A stretch of DNA of 64,000 bases from Nostoc sp. FACHB-973 (GCF_014698115.1 NZ_JACJSJ010000022.1:33656-97655), one strand, 5' to 3'. Shown: positions 18,277 through 27,982, counted from the first letter of the stretch. The notes: generated by a model not told the origin, from the sequence alone. Numbers and translations: made by a program.

Positions 18277-19845
18277 TTATCTTGGTGGGTAATACTGCGG
18301 ATTCATAACTGGAGCTTGATAACTATTTGCAGGTAGAGTATTTGCCATACCATTGGGTACAGGACTAATAATCGGAGCTTGATAACCATTCATCGGTACG
18401 CTACTTGTGGTACCGTTGGGTAAAATAGGATTGATAATCTGGGGTTGATAACCGTTGGTAGGTACAGTGCTTGTAGTACTACTGGGTGCAACAGAATTTT
18501 GGCTAAACTCTTGGTAAGCAGTACGAGAAATTGAGCTAATCAGTTTTTCAGCGCGGGGGTCGTTATTGGGGCGTTGCACCATCACAGCAGCTATGTAGCG
18601 CTTACCAGTGGGAACAATAATTAAACCTGCATCTGCCAGCATTGTGCCAATATCACCTGTTTTGTGGTATACTCTAGCGCCTGTTCCCAAACCGGATGGG
18701 AGCAATGAGTCTCGCTGAGTGCGGCGCAAAATATCGAGCATTAAATCACGTGATGGCATACTGACTAAATTTCCCTGACTGACAATTGCCATCAAATTCC
18801 CTAGTTCTTTGGGGCTAGTGGTGTTTGTTCCTTCTAAATCTGGTAGTTGATTGCGAATGACTGTGGTTGTCAATCCCCAACTGCGGAAACGCTGGTTTAA
18901 AGCATCTATGCCTCCCAGTCGGGTGATTAGCATGTTTGTGGCTGTGTTGTCGCTGATGGTAATCATTTTAGTGGCGACTTCCAAAGCAGCGTACTGGGTT
19001 CCAGCTGGTTTGTATTGCAGATTTCCTGAACCACCTGCCATCGCATCTTGCTGCATGGTCAGCATTTCATCGAGGCGAATTTTTCCCGCGTCCACGTCCT
19101 GGAAAAAGGCAATTAGAATCGGTACTTTGATTGTGCTAGCCGCAGGAAAACTGGTAGAGGCATTGATATCTACATAATTACCAGTATCCAAATCTACTAA
19201 GAAAACTCCGGGTGTGAGATTTGGGTTGCTGGTGGCCAAATTTTGCACCGCATTTTTTAAGGGGATAATTTCCTGAGATAATAATAGGCTTGAAGATGCA
19301 ACTGGGGCAGTAGGGGTGGGTTGTGGCTGCGATCGCGCCACATTACTATTACTAGATTGGGGCGCTGAATTTGTGGTGATGCGATTAGCCGGGTCTAATA
19401 CTGACAATACAGTGCCTACAATTGCCCCCATGCCAACACCCACAATTAACAACCGCAGTACATATAATATGGTTTTGGCCATTGGCTTTAACCGCGTCTT
19501 CCGTGATGAACGCCTGCCGATTTTTGGCTTTTCCATCCGCACCGTTTTAACTGTTGCAACACCCGATCGCAAGGGAGGAATTTTTCCTTTCACAGTCGGT
19601 ATCGGTTTGACTGCCGCTGGCATGACTAACTCCGATTTTACCCTGCGTGTACCCGCTGGGATTGGCACAGGACTGATGGAATTTTTTGGGCGTGCTAGCG
19701 CCCCTTGTTTGCCAGCAACAGCTTGCTGCTGACTATTAGCTTTCACTTTCTTGGGTGCCACTTTTTGAACTTTTTGTGGACGCTGGCGGCGGTTTAAGGG
19801 TTGACGCCGCGAGAAAGCTGTTAGTTCGTCACTTGACTCTGACAC
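18277..19845 (-). CDS. Class A beta-lactamase-like serine hydrolase, membrane anchored
   Basis: 522 aa from GTG 19845, which has AGGAG five bases upstream; a TTG at 19896 would give a longer form. The N-terminal 100 residues are basic and low complexity. A transmembrane helix follows (ILYVLRLLIVGVGMGAIVGT), then the hydrolase domain with AASTIKVPIL (SxxK), ISDNTATN (SDN) and HKTGDIG (KTG). The C-terminal tail has three repeats of NGYQxxIIxPxxPNG type. The domain is extracytoplasmic. It could hydrolyse beta-lactams or act on peptidoglycan; many cyanobacterial paralogues of this kind are of unknown substrate. Confidence 0.88.
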   Translation of the reverse strand: MSESSDELTAFSRRQPLNRRQRPQKVQKVAPKKVKANSQQQAVAGKQGALARPKNSISPVPIPAGTRRVKSELVMPAAVKPIPTVKGKIPPLRSGVATVKTVRMEKPKIGRRSSRKTRLKPMAKTILYVLRLLIVGVGMGAIVGTVLSVLDPANRITTNSAPQSSNSNVARSQPQPTPTAPVASSSLLLSQEIIPLKNAVQNLATSNPNLTPGVFLVDLDTGNYVDINASTSFPAASTIKVPILIAFFQDVDAGKIRLDEMLTMQQDAMAGGSGNLQYKPAGTQYAALEVATKMITISDNTATNMLITRLGGIDALNQRFRSWGLTTTVIRNQLPDLEGTNTTSPKELGNLMAIVSQGNLVSMPSRDLMLDILRRTQRDSLLPSGLGTGARVYHKTGDIGTMLADAGLIIVPTGKRYIAAVMVQRPNNDPRAEKLISSISRTAYQEFSQNSVAPSSTTSTVPTNGYQPQIINPILPNGTTSSVPMNGYQAPIISPVPNGMANTLPANSYQAPVMNPQYYPPR

Positions 19846-20016
19846 TGCTACTCCTTGTGACCCACTGGACTGTTTTCTTGCAGACTCCTGACCCAAAACT
19901 TAACCTTCAAGCAATATTAATGCTCAAATTCCACTTTGCCACTAAGTAGCATTTTTGTGTTTAGTTTAATATTAAATATTTTGGGGGGGGTGATTGCGTA
20001 TATATTAAACGAATAA

Positions 20017-20757
20017 TTACAAGTTTTCACCATCTCTTTGAGTTTTAAGTGCCCATTCTACCTGCCGCAAAATTCCTAGCAGCAGTGCTACTTCGCCAGT
20101 TTGCAGCCCAGCGCGATTATATAGTTGGCGGAATTTTTCCATACGACTAGGTGCGGTATGTGGATACAGATAACCAATTTTCAGTAGTAATGATTCTAAT
20201 TGCTGGTAGTATGTTTCCACAAGGTCTAAAGGCGCGAGTTCAATTTGGGGCAAAGTTTGAGTCTCTGGTTGCTGGGTAGATTGTGACAATTCATAACAGC
20301 AGATTGCCACAGCAGTAGCTAAATTCAAGGATAGATAATTTTGATTTGTGGGAATAAAAATAAAGCGCTGAGCATAATTTAATTCTTCGTTGCTTAATCC
20401 CCGGTCTTCTCTGCCAAAAATCAAGGCTACGGGTTTTTCTGGTTCTTCCAGTAGCCAGGGTAGTGCTGTACGGGGGTTTTCTAAAGGTATTTCCCAACTG
20501 CGAACGCGACCGGTTGTAGCGATCGCCCTGACACATCCATGCAATGCTTCTGGTAAGGTGGCCACTACTACCGCAGATTCTAAAATTTCTTTGGCATGAA
20601 CAGCCATCATCAAAGCTTCTGGCGATAGCGGATCGCATTGGGGATTCACTAATACTAAATTATGTAGCCCGAAATTTTTCATTACCCTGGCGATCGCCCC
20701 AACGTTGATCGGCCCAGCTGGCTCTACCAACACAATTCTTAATCCAGCCAAGCTCAT
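20017..20757 (-). CDS. trmJ: TrmJ-like tRNA/rRNA 2'-O-methyltransferase (SPOUT)
   Basis: 246 aa with the SPOUT/TrmH features: VLVEPAGPINVGAIARVMKN at the start, then IFGREDRGLSNEEL and PTNQNYLSLNLATAVAICCY forming the knotted SAM site. The closest characterised type is TrmJ, which methylates the ribose of position 32 of tRNA. GGAGG precedes the ATG. A decayed copy of its 5' end lies just upstream at 21170-21400. Confidence 0.88.
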   Translation of the reverse strand: MSLAGLRIVLVEPAGPINVGAIARVMKNFGLHNLVLVNPQCDPLSPEALMMAVHAKEILESAVVVATLPEALHGCVRAIATTGRVRSWEIPLENPRTALPWLLEEPEKPVALIFGREDRGLSNEELNYAQRFIFIPTNQNYLSLNLATAVAICCYELSQSTQQPETQTLPQIELAPLDLVETYYQQLESLLLKIGYLYPHTAPSRMEKFRQLYNRAGLQTGEVALLLGILRQVEWALKTQRDGENL

Positions 20758-20801
20758 TTTTTGCCTCCAGCGATCGTACTTAAAAATACTTTTAGGCTAG
20801 T

Positions 20802-21140
20802 TTAAAGTATTCTTGATAATTTACCTGCTTTAATCATCACCACCAAGTGTTCAATACGTTCATATTCATCTAATTCTTGTAACTCGGTGGATGTGAGTGT
20901 ACCTGCTTGAGAGCGTGTTAGCAAGGTACGCAAACGTTCTTGCATTTCGGGAGTGGATTTAAATTCAGCAATTTGTTCAGGAGTGGGGTTGCTGGCGAGA
21001 AAATCGAGGATATATCGGTAAACTTGTGCTGGTACCGCTGGTTGTTGGAGGCTTAAAGCAAGTAGTTCAGGTAAGCGTTCGCCTACTTCTGCTAGTTGTT
21101 GAGATAGTTCCTCTGATACTTCTAGGGTAATTCTCGGCAT
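20802..21140 (-). CDS. Small conserved hypothetical protein
   Basis: 112 aa, beginning MPRITLEVSEELSQQLAEVG. Leucine- and glutamate-rich, mostly helical by eye. The first residues resemble the beta-strand of ribbon-helix-helix antitoxins, and LVVMIKAGKLSRIL ends the protein. No toxin gene is adjacent. It lies 44 bases upstream of trmJ on the same strand and may share its transcript. The ATG at 21140 is preferred over a GTG 24 bases upstream. Confidence 0.65.
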   Translation of the reverse strand: MPRITLEVSEELSQQLAEVGERLPELLALSLQQPAVPAQVYRYILDFLASNPTPEQIAEFKSTPEMQERLRTLLTRSQAGTLTSTELQELDEYERIEHLVVMIKAGKLSRIL

Positions 21141-21169
21141 GGTGGGCTTTGGTGCGGATTGCACGCACT

Positions 21170-21400
21170 GGAGGTTTACTATTACTAAATGATATATCTT
21201 GAAATTCTTCGTTACTCTGGCGATCGCCCCAGCATTGAAGGGACTAGTACCGCAAGGCGGAAGTTAAAAGTCAAAAGTCAAAAGAATTGTATTCCAAGCT
21301 CTTGCGCTATTTTAAATGGTATGTTTATTTCCGTCGTGCTGTACTAGCTGGCTCTAGCAACACAATTCTTAATCCAGCCAAGCTCATTTTTTGCCTTTGG
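21170..21400 (-). pseudogene. Decayed duplicate of the trmJ 5' end, split by a MITE
   Basis: 21170-21243 matches 20641-20710 of trmJ, including CTGGCGATCGCCCCA. 21348-21400 matches 20716-20770, including CACAATTCTTAATCCAGCCA and AGCTCATTTTTTGCCT. The two halves are separated by the 104-base element at 21244-21347. The copy encodes only the reading start of the methyltransferase and is non-functional. Confidence 0.8.
21244..21347. mobile_element. MITE-like element of about 104 bp with CTAGTAC ends
   Basis: Left end CTAGTACCGCAAGGCGGAA, right end TTCCGTCGTGCTGTACTAG: inverted repeats with three mismatches. It sits inside the decayed trmJ copy, which shows it inserted after the duplication. Confidence 0.75.
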
Positions 21401-21497
21401 CGAGCTAACAGCAATTTTCAGGTAATTAAACCATAGGGTAGGGGCGCACAGCTGTGCGCCCCTACAAAGGATTGTGTAACTTAATGAGTTAATTTTT

Positions 21498-21717
21498 GCA
21501 GGTCGATGCAACAAAGGTGCAGGGCGATGCAACTAAGATGCAGGTCGATGCAACAAAGGTGCAGGGCGATGCAACAAAGGTGCAGGGCGATGCATCAAAG
21601 GTGCAGGGCGATGCAACAAAGGTGCAGGTCGATGCATCAAAGGTGCAGGGCGATGCAACAAAGGTGCAGGGCGATGCAACAAAGGTGCAGATCAAGAGAT
21701 TTGTGTGTACACTGTAG
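21498..21717. repeat. 21-base tandem repeat array, locus 1
   Basis: About nine copies of GATGCAACAAAGGTGCAGGGC with variants (ACTAAG, ATCAAA, GGTC). It ends with TTTGTGTGTACACTGTAGCC, a tail also present after locus 3 (52742-52857). Because 21 is a multiple of three, frames stay open through the array on both strands, but I see no evidence of translation. 21718-21867 up to the acylase gene shows nothing further. Confidence 0.9.
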
Positions 21718-21867
21718 CCTTTTAAGGGGGGCAAAGAGTCTCTTAAAGCATTAAGTCTTGAGTTATCATCCGCTTTTCTCGTTGGAAGCTACCAAACTGC
21801 CAAATATCCCCCGTTGTCAACTCTAATGTAATATCAACTTTGTAACGTCGCGTGATTTAACTCAACA

Positions 21868-24444
21868 ATGCCACGGCAAGCCCAAATCAAAAGCTCTAGG
21901 AAACGTTGGTTACTTGAAACACTCAAAACTATTCTGATTTTCCTGTTAGTCCTGGGGCTATTGTTAATGGGACTTGTCACAAACATTGTGCGCCAATCAT
22001 TTCCCCAAGAGAGTGGCACAATTCAACTACCTGGACTAAAAGCCGAAGTAACAGTTCAGCGTGATAAATGGGGAATTCCCCATATTTATGCTGCCAATTC
22101 TCACGATTTATTCATGGCGCAAGGTTACATTCACGCCCAAGACCGCTTTTGGCAAATGGACTTTTGGCGACACATTGGTTCTGGGCGACTCTCAGAAATG
22201 TTTGGTTCCTCTCAAGTTGAGACTGACAAATATCTGCGGACAATGGGTTGGGCGAGGGTGGCGCAGCAAGAAATCCCGCAAATCAATGCAGAAATGAAGG
22301 CATACCTGGAAGCTTACGCCGATGGTGTCAACGCTTATTTAGCAAACCATCAAGGCAGCACCCTGAGTTTAGAATACGCTGTGCTAAAGTTCCTCAATCC
22401 TGGGTATCAGCCAGAACCTTGGCAAATACTTCATTCTCTGACCTGGGGTAAGGTAATGGCTTATGATTTGGGCAGAAATTTCCAGAGCGAAATTGAACGG
22501 GCAATACTGCTTAAAACTCTAACCCCTACTCAAGTTGAGGAACTTTTTCCCCCGTATCCTCCAGATTTACCAGTGATTTTGCCGGAATTTGAGAAGAAAG
22601 CAGACGCAAAGACACGGGGACGCGTGGACGCGGTGAAAGAGGACAGCGAGAATTCTTTCCCCGCGTCTTCTTCCCTCTTCTCTGCTTTAGAGTCAATTAC
22701 TCAGCCGATGATGGCTTTGGAAAAACTAATTGGTTCTACGGGAATTGGCATTGGCTCAAATAACTGGGTGATATCTGGGGAACGCACCGCTACAGGTAAG
22801 CCGATTTTGGCCAATGACCCCCATTTGGGTGTGCAAATTCCTTCTATTTGGTATGAGGTTGGTTTGCATTGCACGGTTAAGAGTACAGAATGCCCTTACA
22901 ACGTTGCTGGCTTTTCTTTTGCGGGAATGATCGGAATAATTATCGGTCATAGCGATCGCATTGCCTGGGGTGTCACCAATGTACAATCTGATGTCATGGA
23001 TTTATACATTGAGAAAATCAACCCCAAAAACCCTAACCAATATGAGGTAAATGGCAAATGGGTTGATATGCAACTCGTTCCAGAGACGATTCAAGTTGCA
23101 GGAAGTCAGCCAATTATCCAAACGGTTCGCTACACCCGACACGGGCCGATTCTCTCTGATGTTTCGCCGAATCTCCAGCAATTCCAACCCAGTCAGCCCC
23201 TAAAATTACCGCAAAACTACGCCGTTGCCCTGCGGTGGACTGCCCTAGAACCTTCTAAGCTAGGCTATGCTATTCCCCAAATCAATCGCGCCCAAAATTG
23301 GGAGGAATTTCGTACTGCTGCCAAGAATTATGATGTTCCTGCTCAAAATTTAGTCTACGCTGACATTGATGGCAACATTGGCTACCAAATGCCTGGTAAA
23401 TTCCCGATTCGAGCCAAGGGAGATGGGCGTTATCCCGTTCCTGGTTGGACGGATGAATATGAGTGGCAAGGCTATATTGACTTTGAGGAGTTGCCCAAAG
23501 CTTTCAATCCACCCGCAGGTTTTATTGCTACTGCTAATAATTTAGTTTCCCGTCAATATCCTTATTTAATTACGGCAGATTGGGTTTATGGTTATCGGGC
23601 AAAGCAAATTGTTGAGATGATTTTACAACAAACTCAGCCGATTTCCTTGAAGGATGTACAACAGATACAGGGTAGCGATCGCAATCTCAATGCCCAAACA
23701 CTAGTACCATTACTGCAATCCCTTGCAGTTGACACACCCCGTTTGCAAGCAGCCCAAAAACTGCTACAAGATTGGAATTTGCAGTTGGGAATGACATCGC
23801 CTGCTGCGGCTTTATTTGAAGTATTCTGGAAAAACTTCTTGGCAGATACATTTCACGATCAGTTGCCTGAAAGATATTTTCCTAGTGGCGGCGATCGCTG
23901 GTACGCTGTAATGGCAAATCTGGTCAAACAGCCCAATAGTCCTTGGTGGGATAATCGCAACACCCCAAAAGTTGAGAACCGCGACCAAATCCTCCGAGAA
24001 TCTTTTACAAAAGCCGTAGATGAACTAGAACGCATTCAAGGTAAAGATCCGAAAAACTGGAATTGGGGCAAACTGCATACTGTTACTTTTCGTAATGCCA
24101 CCTTGGGTAAATCTGGGGTTGCACCCATTGAAGCTTTGTTTAATCGTGGTGCTTTTGCCACGGCTGGTAACGGCGAAACAGTGAATGCTAACCGCTGGAA
24201 GGCGAACAAATCCTTTGAAGTGACGGATATTCCTTCATTGCGGATGATTGTAGATTTGGGAAATTTGGATAACTCACTCTTGATTCATACCCCTGGACAA
24301 TCAGGCCATGCGTTCCATAGGCACTACAACGATATGGTTGACCTTTGGCGTCAGATTGAATACCACCCCATGCTGTGGCAACAAAAGAATGTTACAGCAA
24401 ATACTACTGCCACATTGAAATTAATGCCAAAATTGGCAGAATAA
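21868..24444 (+). CDS. Penicillin acylase-family N-terminal nucleophile amidase
   Basis: 858 aa. A signal anchor (TLKTILIFLLVLGLLLMGLV) precedes the alpha chain (VQRDKWGIPHIYAANSHDLF, AQGYIHAQDRFWQMDFWRH). The spacer ends before the nucleophile serine in IGSNNWVISG at about residue 300; autocatalytic cleavage there would free the beta chain. HRHYNDM and SGHAF are near the C-terminus. It is a periplasmic Ntn-hydrolase. Related Anabaena enzymes (AiiC type) hydrolyse acyl-homoserine lactones, so quorum quenching is possible. The spacer contains an insertion-like segment (KKADAKTRGRVDAVKEDSEN) that resembles intergenic repeat DNA. Confidence 0.92.
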   Translation: MPRQAQIKSSRKRWLLETLKTILIFLLVLGLLLMGLVTNIVRQSFPQESGTIQLPGLKAEVTVQRDKWGIPHIYAANSHDLFMAQGYIHAQDRFWQMDFWRHIGSGRLSEMFGSSQVETDKYLRTMGWARVAQQEIPQINAEMKAYLEAYADGVNAYLANHQGSTLSLEYAVLKFLNPGYQPEPWQILHSLTWGKVMAYDLGRNFQSEIERAILLKTLTPTQVEELFPPYPPDLPVILPEFEKKADAKTRGRVDAVKEDSENSFPASSSLFSALESITQPMMALEKLIGSTGIGIGSNNWVISGERTATGKPILANDPHLGVQIPSIWYEVGLHCTVKSTECPYNVAGFSFAGMIGIIIGHSDRIAWGVTNVQSDVMDLYIEKINPKNPNQYEVNGKWVDMQLVPETIQVAGSQPIIQTVRYTRHGPILSDVSPNLQQFQPSQPLKLPQNYAVALRWTALEPSKLGYAIPQINRAQNWEEFRTAAKNYDVPAQNLVYADIDGNIGYQMPGKFPIRAKGDGRYPVPGWTDEYEWQGYIDFEELPKAFNPPAGFIATANNLVSRQYPYLITADWVYGYRAKQIVEMILQQTQPISLKDVQQIQGSDRNLNAQTLVPLLQSLAVDTPRLQAAQKLLQDWNLQLGMTSPAAALFEVFWKNFLADTFHDQLPERYFPSGGDRWYAVMANLVKQPNSPWWDNRNTPKVENRDQILRESFTKAVDELERIQGKDPKNWNWGKLHTVTFRNATLGKSGVAPIEALFNRGAFATAGNGETVNANRWKANKSFEVTDIPSLRMIVDLGNLDNSLLIHTPGQSGHAFHRHYNDMVDLWRQIEYHPMLWQQKNVTANTTATLKLMPKLAE

Positions 24445-24822
24445 GTTTATTTAAGTAAAATCACATACACATCTGCGACAAAATGCAGTATAAAGTAGCA
24501 GGGATAAAAAAGTCATATCATGTCCTGTTGAAAACTTACAGCAGATTTTAAGTTGCTGAAGTACACAACTTCACTCTCAAAGCCAAGTGTAAAGGTCGTT
24601 TTACTTCTGAATTCTGACTCCTGAATTCTGAATTCTGAATTCTGACTCCTGAATTCCGTTCTATTGTTTAAACTGACGCCCTAATGCACAGAGATTTGAA
24701 TCATAAGTGATTAGCCGGACGTGATACCAGAAGCAGAAATAGAAATTTTTGACAAAAAGAAAAGTATTTTTGCTGACTATCAATTTCCTTTGCCCAACCT
24801 TAGCGAAACATAGTCGGAGATC
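24445..24822. mobile_element. Intergenic region with a MITE of the TATCATGTCC family
   Basis: 24516-24726 starts ATATCATGTCCTGTTG and ends AAGTGATTAGCCGGACGTGAT, the same ends as the 103-bp element at 38248-38350. It is enlarged by GAATTCTGA tandem repeats at 24606-24658. The last 95 bases before the lipoprotein gene should hold its promoter. Confidence 0.65.
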
Positions 24823-25275
24823 ATGGAACCTATGCAACATATAGTAAAGCAAAGTTTTATACTTTCAGTCACAACTGCGATCGCATTATTATTTGCAAGT
24901 TGTGGAGAAAGTAAAGTTGCCCAATGTAACAAAATTATCAAGGTTGCCAATCAGGCATCTGCTCTAGGTCAGGAATTCGGTAAAAATCCCAATCCGGCAA
25001 AAGGTTCTAAAGCTTTAACTGAACTTGCTGCCAAGATAGACCCACTTGCCCAAGAAATGAAAGCACTAGAAATTAAAGATGAAAAACTCCAAGGTTTTCA
25101 AGGACGCTTTCTCACACTTTATCAGGACATTACTAAGGAATTGAAGAATGCAGCAACAGCTATAGATAAAAAGAATCTGCCAGCGGCAAAAACCTCTTTG
25201 GCATCTCTGCAAAAGAGTGGTCAGGAAGAAAGTTCAATAGTCAAGGAAATTAATAGTTACTGCTCTGGTAAGTAA
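24823..25275 (+). CDS. Putative lipoprotein of unknown function
   Basis: 150 aa with a signal sequence and lipobox (ALLFASC), then a helical domain (VANQASALGQEF, LTELAAKIDPLAQEMKALEI, LQGFQGRFLTLYQDITKEL) ending INSYCSGK. The mature protein would be lipid-anchored outside the plasma membrane. I do not recognise a named family, though similar short helical lipoproteins are common in cyanobacteria. Confidence 0.75.
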   Translation: MEPMQHIVKQSFILSVTTAIALLFASCGESKVAQCNKIIKVANQASALGQEFGKNPNPAKGSKALTELAAKIDPLAQEMKALEIKDEKLQGFQGRFLTLYQDITKELKNAATAIDKKNLPAAKTSLASLQKSGQEESSIVKEINSYCSGK

Positions 25276-25700
25276 ACAATTCTGCTTTTGACCGAAACAC
25301 TATAGCGGTTCCCATTTCAGATGCGGTACAACATTATATCGCCAGGTGTAGGGGCACGGCAGTGCCGTGCCCCTACAGGTGTACCTCAGTAGGTCGGGAA
25401 ACGCTATAATACCAACTCAATTAATAATTGCGACACATCCTTGGGTGAAGACGCGATGAATCGCGTCTCTACAAATGGTCGATTTGTCGCATTCTTTTTT
25501 CAAATTGGTATAGGATTTATGCAATAACTCTCTGAAACTCTTATTTCTCGGTGTCCTCTGCGTCCTCTGCGGGAAGCTGCTTTGCGTCTACGATTTTCCG
25601 TTACCTGTGCGTAAGTCCTGTACAGTTATGATTCTTTACAGTGCGTTAGTTTAAGACCTAAGCTGGATTTATCCAGAGGATTTACGCAGGCGATCGCCCG
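25276..25700. mobile_element. Cluster of three MITE-like elements
   Basis: 25301-25408 is family 1 copy C in opposite orientation to copies A and B. 25410-25511 has ends ATACCAACTCAATTAATAA and TTTTCAAATTGGTAT with GACGCGATGAATCGCGTC inside. 25512-25619 has ends AGGATTTATGCAATA and TGTGCGTAAGTCCT and matches 31256-31393. They stand directly end to end. Confidence 0.75.
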
Positions 25701-27479
25701 ATGTCTATTCCCCAAATTAGTGAGTTTACTATCCGCCGTCATGCCAACGCCAAATCTTTCCAGAGGGGCGAGGCATACTATGAGGCTGGCGCTGTCAATG
25801 CTATTACCCAACGTGGCGGTCTGCTTCAGGCAGATGTTGTGGGCAGTGAAGCCAGACCTTATCATGTCAGCCTGAATTTCGATAGCAGTGGATTGACTTC
25901 TGTTAACTGCACCTGTGCCTACAACTTTGATGGGTGGTGCAAACATATTGTGGCGACCATGCTTGTCTGTGCGCGTCACTCAGAACATATTGAGCAGCGT
26001 CCTACCCTAGAAGAATTACTCGATCGCTTGGATCATATTCAAACTCAAAGGCTACTGCAAGATTTGGTAGCAGAATACCCACGACTAATTGAGGCGATTG
26101 ACCGTCGTGTTAGCTGGATGATTGCTCCTGTTGTCCAGGAAAAAAGTATAAAACCTGTGCGCCGCAGTACTATCGATCCGGCTCCCTTTCGGCGTGAAGT
26201 GCGACAGATTCTTGGGGAAGCTGTGCGGTATTTCGAGGAGGGTTACGAAGAAGACCCGATGGCGGAAGAATTGCTGAGTGTGGTGCAAACTGCTGTAGAT
26301 TTTAGCGAACGGGGAGAGGCTGAAAATGCGATCGCTATTTTAGAAGCGATTACCTCTACCTGCGTGGAAAATTGGGACGATGTTGCAGAATATGGTGCTG
26401 ACAATGATGAAATTGTCCAAGAATTAAATCAGGCTTGGTGTGAAGCAATTCTCGCCGCCAACCTCACCCCAGAGGAAAAAGTCGATATTCAAATAAATTT
26501 AGAAGCATGGCAAGATGAATGGAACGCTGACTTTACCATGATTATGGAGGCTTTACGCCAAGGCTGGGATTATCCACCCCTGGTGCAAGTTCTCCAAGGT
26601 GATATCACCGAAAGAGGAGCTTGGGAAGAAGATGTGCCAGACTATGCAGATGATTTGGCACTAATCCGCCTAAAAATTCTCGAACGTCAGGAACGTTACC
26701 AAGAATACCTGTATTTGGCTGAAGCGGAAGGGCAAACCGAGCAATATCTGACAATGCTGGGGCGTTTAGGCAGAGTAGAAGAAGCAATTGATGCTGCTCA
26801 AACCCAGATGAACTCAATGGCAGAAGCCTTTGCCCTAGCAAAAACACTCGTAAGCGTTCAGGGAGCATTACAGCAAGCACTAGATATCGCCCAGAGTGGA
26901 TTAAATTTACCAGGTAATTGTCAGTACGAGTTGGGAATTTGGACAAGTGATTTAGCTGTTGAATTGGGTAATGGTGAAGCTGCTTTATTAGCAATCAAAG
27001 CGGCTTTCCAAGTCAAGCCTTCGTTTTTTGACTACCAAAAGATGCAAGAATTAGCTGGCGAAAACTGGGAAAGTCTCAAAACAGATTTGCTAAAAATCAT
27101 CCGCAGTTATAGTGGTTGGGGAACAGAACCAGCCAAAGTGGATATTTTATTGCACGAGGGATTAATTGATGATGCAATTGCGATCGTTAGTGAACTTAGT
27201 TCTTATGATTCTGAGTTGATTCACCGAGTCATGGACGCTGCGATCGCTCATAATCCTGGCTGGGTAATTGCCAACGCCCGTAGCCGTGCTGAAAAAATTA
27301 TGGATGCAGGTAAAGCAGAATACTACTACTACGCCGTGGAATGGCTAAAAAAAGCACGTACTGCCTACTTGGAATCTAGCAGAAAGGCTGACTGGTTAAG
27401 CTATCGAGAAAATTTGATGCAAAGGCATGGTCGTAAGCGTAAATTGATGGCAATGTTTAACCAAAGGGGCATGGATTAA
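25701..27479 (+). CDS. SWIM zinc-finger protein with helical repeats
   Basis: 592 aa. The SWIM motif CxCxnCxH is seen as CTCAYNFDGWCKHIVA at about residues 74-89, preceded by FTIRRHANAKSFQRGEAYYE, the usual N-terminal context. The rest is helical, with TPR-like segments (AEGQTEQYLTMLGRLGRVEEA). SWIM domains bind DNA or proteins; members with this layout are widespread and poorly characterised. No operon partner. Confidence 0.85.
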   Translation: MSIPQISEFTIRRHANAKSFQRGEAYYEAGAVNAITQRGGLLQADVVGSEARPYHVSLNFDSSGLTSVNCTCAYNFDGWCKHIVATMLVCARHSEHIEQRPTLEELLDRLDHIQTQRLLQDLVAEYPRLIEAIDRRVSWMIAPVVQEKSIKPVRRSTIDPAPFRREVRQILGEAVRYFEEGYEEDPMAEELLSVVQTAVDFSERGEAENAIAILEAITSTCVENWDDVAEYGADNDEIVQELNQAWCEAILAANLTPEEKVDIQINLEAWQDEWNADFTMIMEALRQGWDYPPLVQVLQGDITERGAWEEDVPDYADDLALIRLKILERQERYQEYLYLAEAEGQTEQYLTMLGRLGRVEEAIDAAQTQMNSMAEAFALAKTLVSVQGALQQALDIAQSGLNLPGNCQYELGIWTSDLAVELGNGEAALLAIKAAFQVKPSFFDYQKMQELAGENWESLKTDLLKIIRSYSGWGTEPAKVDILLHEGLIDDAIAIVSELSSYDSELIHRVMDAAIAHNPGWVIANARSRAEKIMDAGKAEYYYYAVEWLKKARTAYLESSRKADWLSYRENLMQRHGRKRKLMAMFNQRGMD

Positions 27480-27675
27480 TGACCGAAGATAACGAGCCGG
27501 AGAGATGAACGGGGGAGAATTGGGACTGGCGAACAGAAATGAGGGATTGGTCAGCCGCTGCATCAGAGCTTGCTTGCTTTTCTCTCGCTAGAATGAAGCA
27601 CAAGGATTTAATCGAAATCATCGACACCAAGCGTGGCTTACTTAGATACATTTGTATTTTTAAGGATAAGTAACA

Positions 27676-27927
27676 ATGACAGAAGCACAATTAACAGCCA
27701 CTCACATACCCGTAAATGATATAGTAGGTATGCTTACAGCTATTGGAAACAAAGACTACGCTCAATTTCAAGAGCTAGAGCAAGCTTTTGTTTCCCAACA
27801 TGGAGAGGAAATTTGGGAGCAAGTTTTTAACTTTCGCATCCTACCTGCGCTAGATAAGCCTTCTAATCAATGGCTACTAACGCAGTGGATGAGCCACGGG
27901 ATCAACAGCGTAAAAACAGTGGCTTAG
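27676..27927 (+). CDS. Small hypothetical protein
   Basis: 83 aa, soluble, acidic, with DIVGMLTAIGNKDYAQFQEL and GEEIWEQVFNFRILPALDK. The ATG follows AAGGATAAG. I do not recognise it, but the composition is gene-like and it ends near a convergent terminator. Confidence 0.6.
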   Translation: MTEAQLTATHIPVNDIVGMLTAIGNKDYAQFQELEQAFVSQHGEEIWEQVFNFRILPALDKPSNQWLLTQWMSHGINSVKTVA

Positions 27928-27960
27928 ACAGCTCCAACTGGTAAGTCTTATTCATGAAAA

Positions 27961-27982
27961 AAAGGCAGGAAATCCCGCCTTT
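27961..27982 (-). terminator. Bidirectional intrinsic terminator
   Basis: AAAGGC, a loop with GGAAATCC, then GCCTTT. On the minus strand the hairpin is followed by a run of T, so it terminates the PEP-CTERM gene; it also lies just after the + strand gene at 27676-27927. Confidence 0.7.

Noticed and set aside
21489..21754. Open frames on both strands through the 21-base repeats, coding for heptad-like DATKVQG or ASPCTFV
   Set aside because: They are open only because the unit length is a multiple of three; no ribosome binding site, and the same happens at 48172-48446 and 56586-56939.
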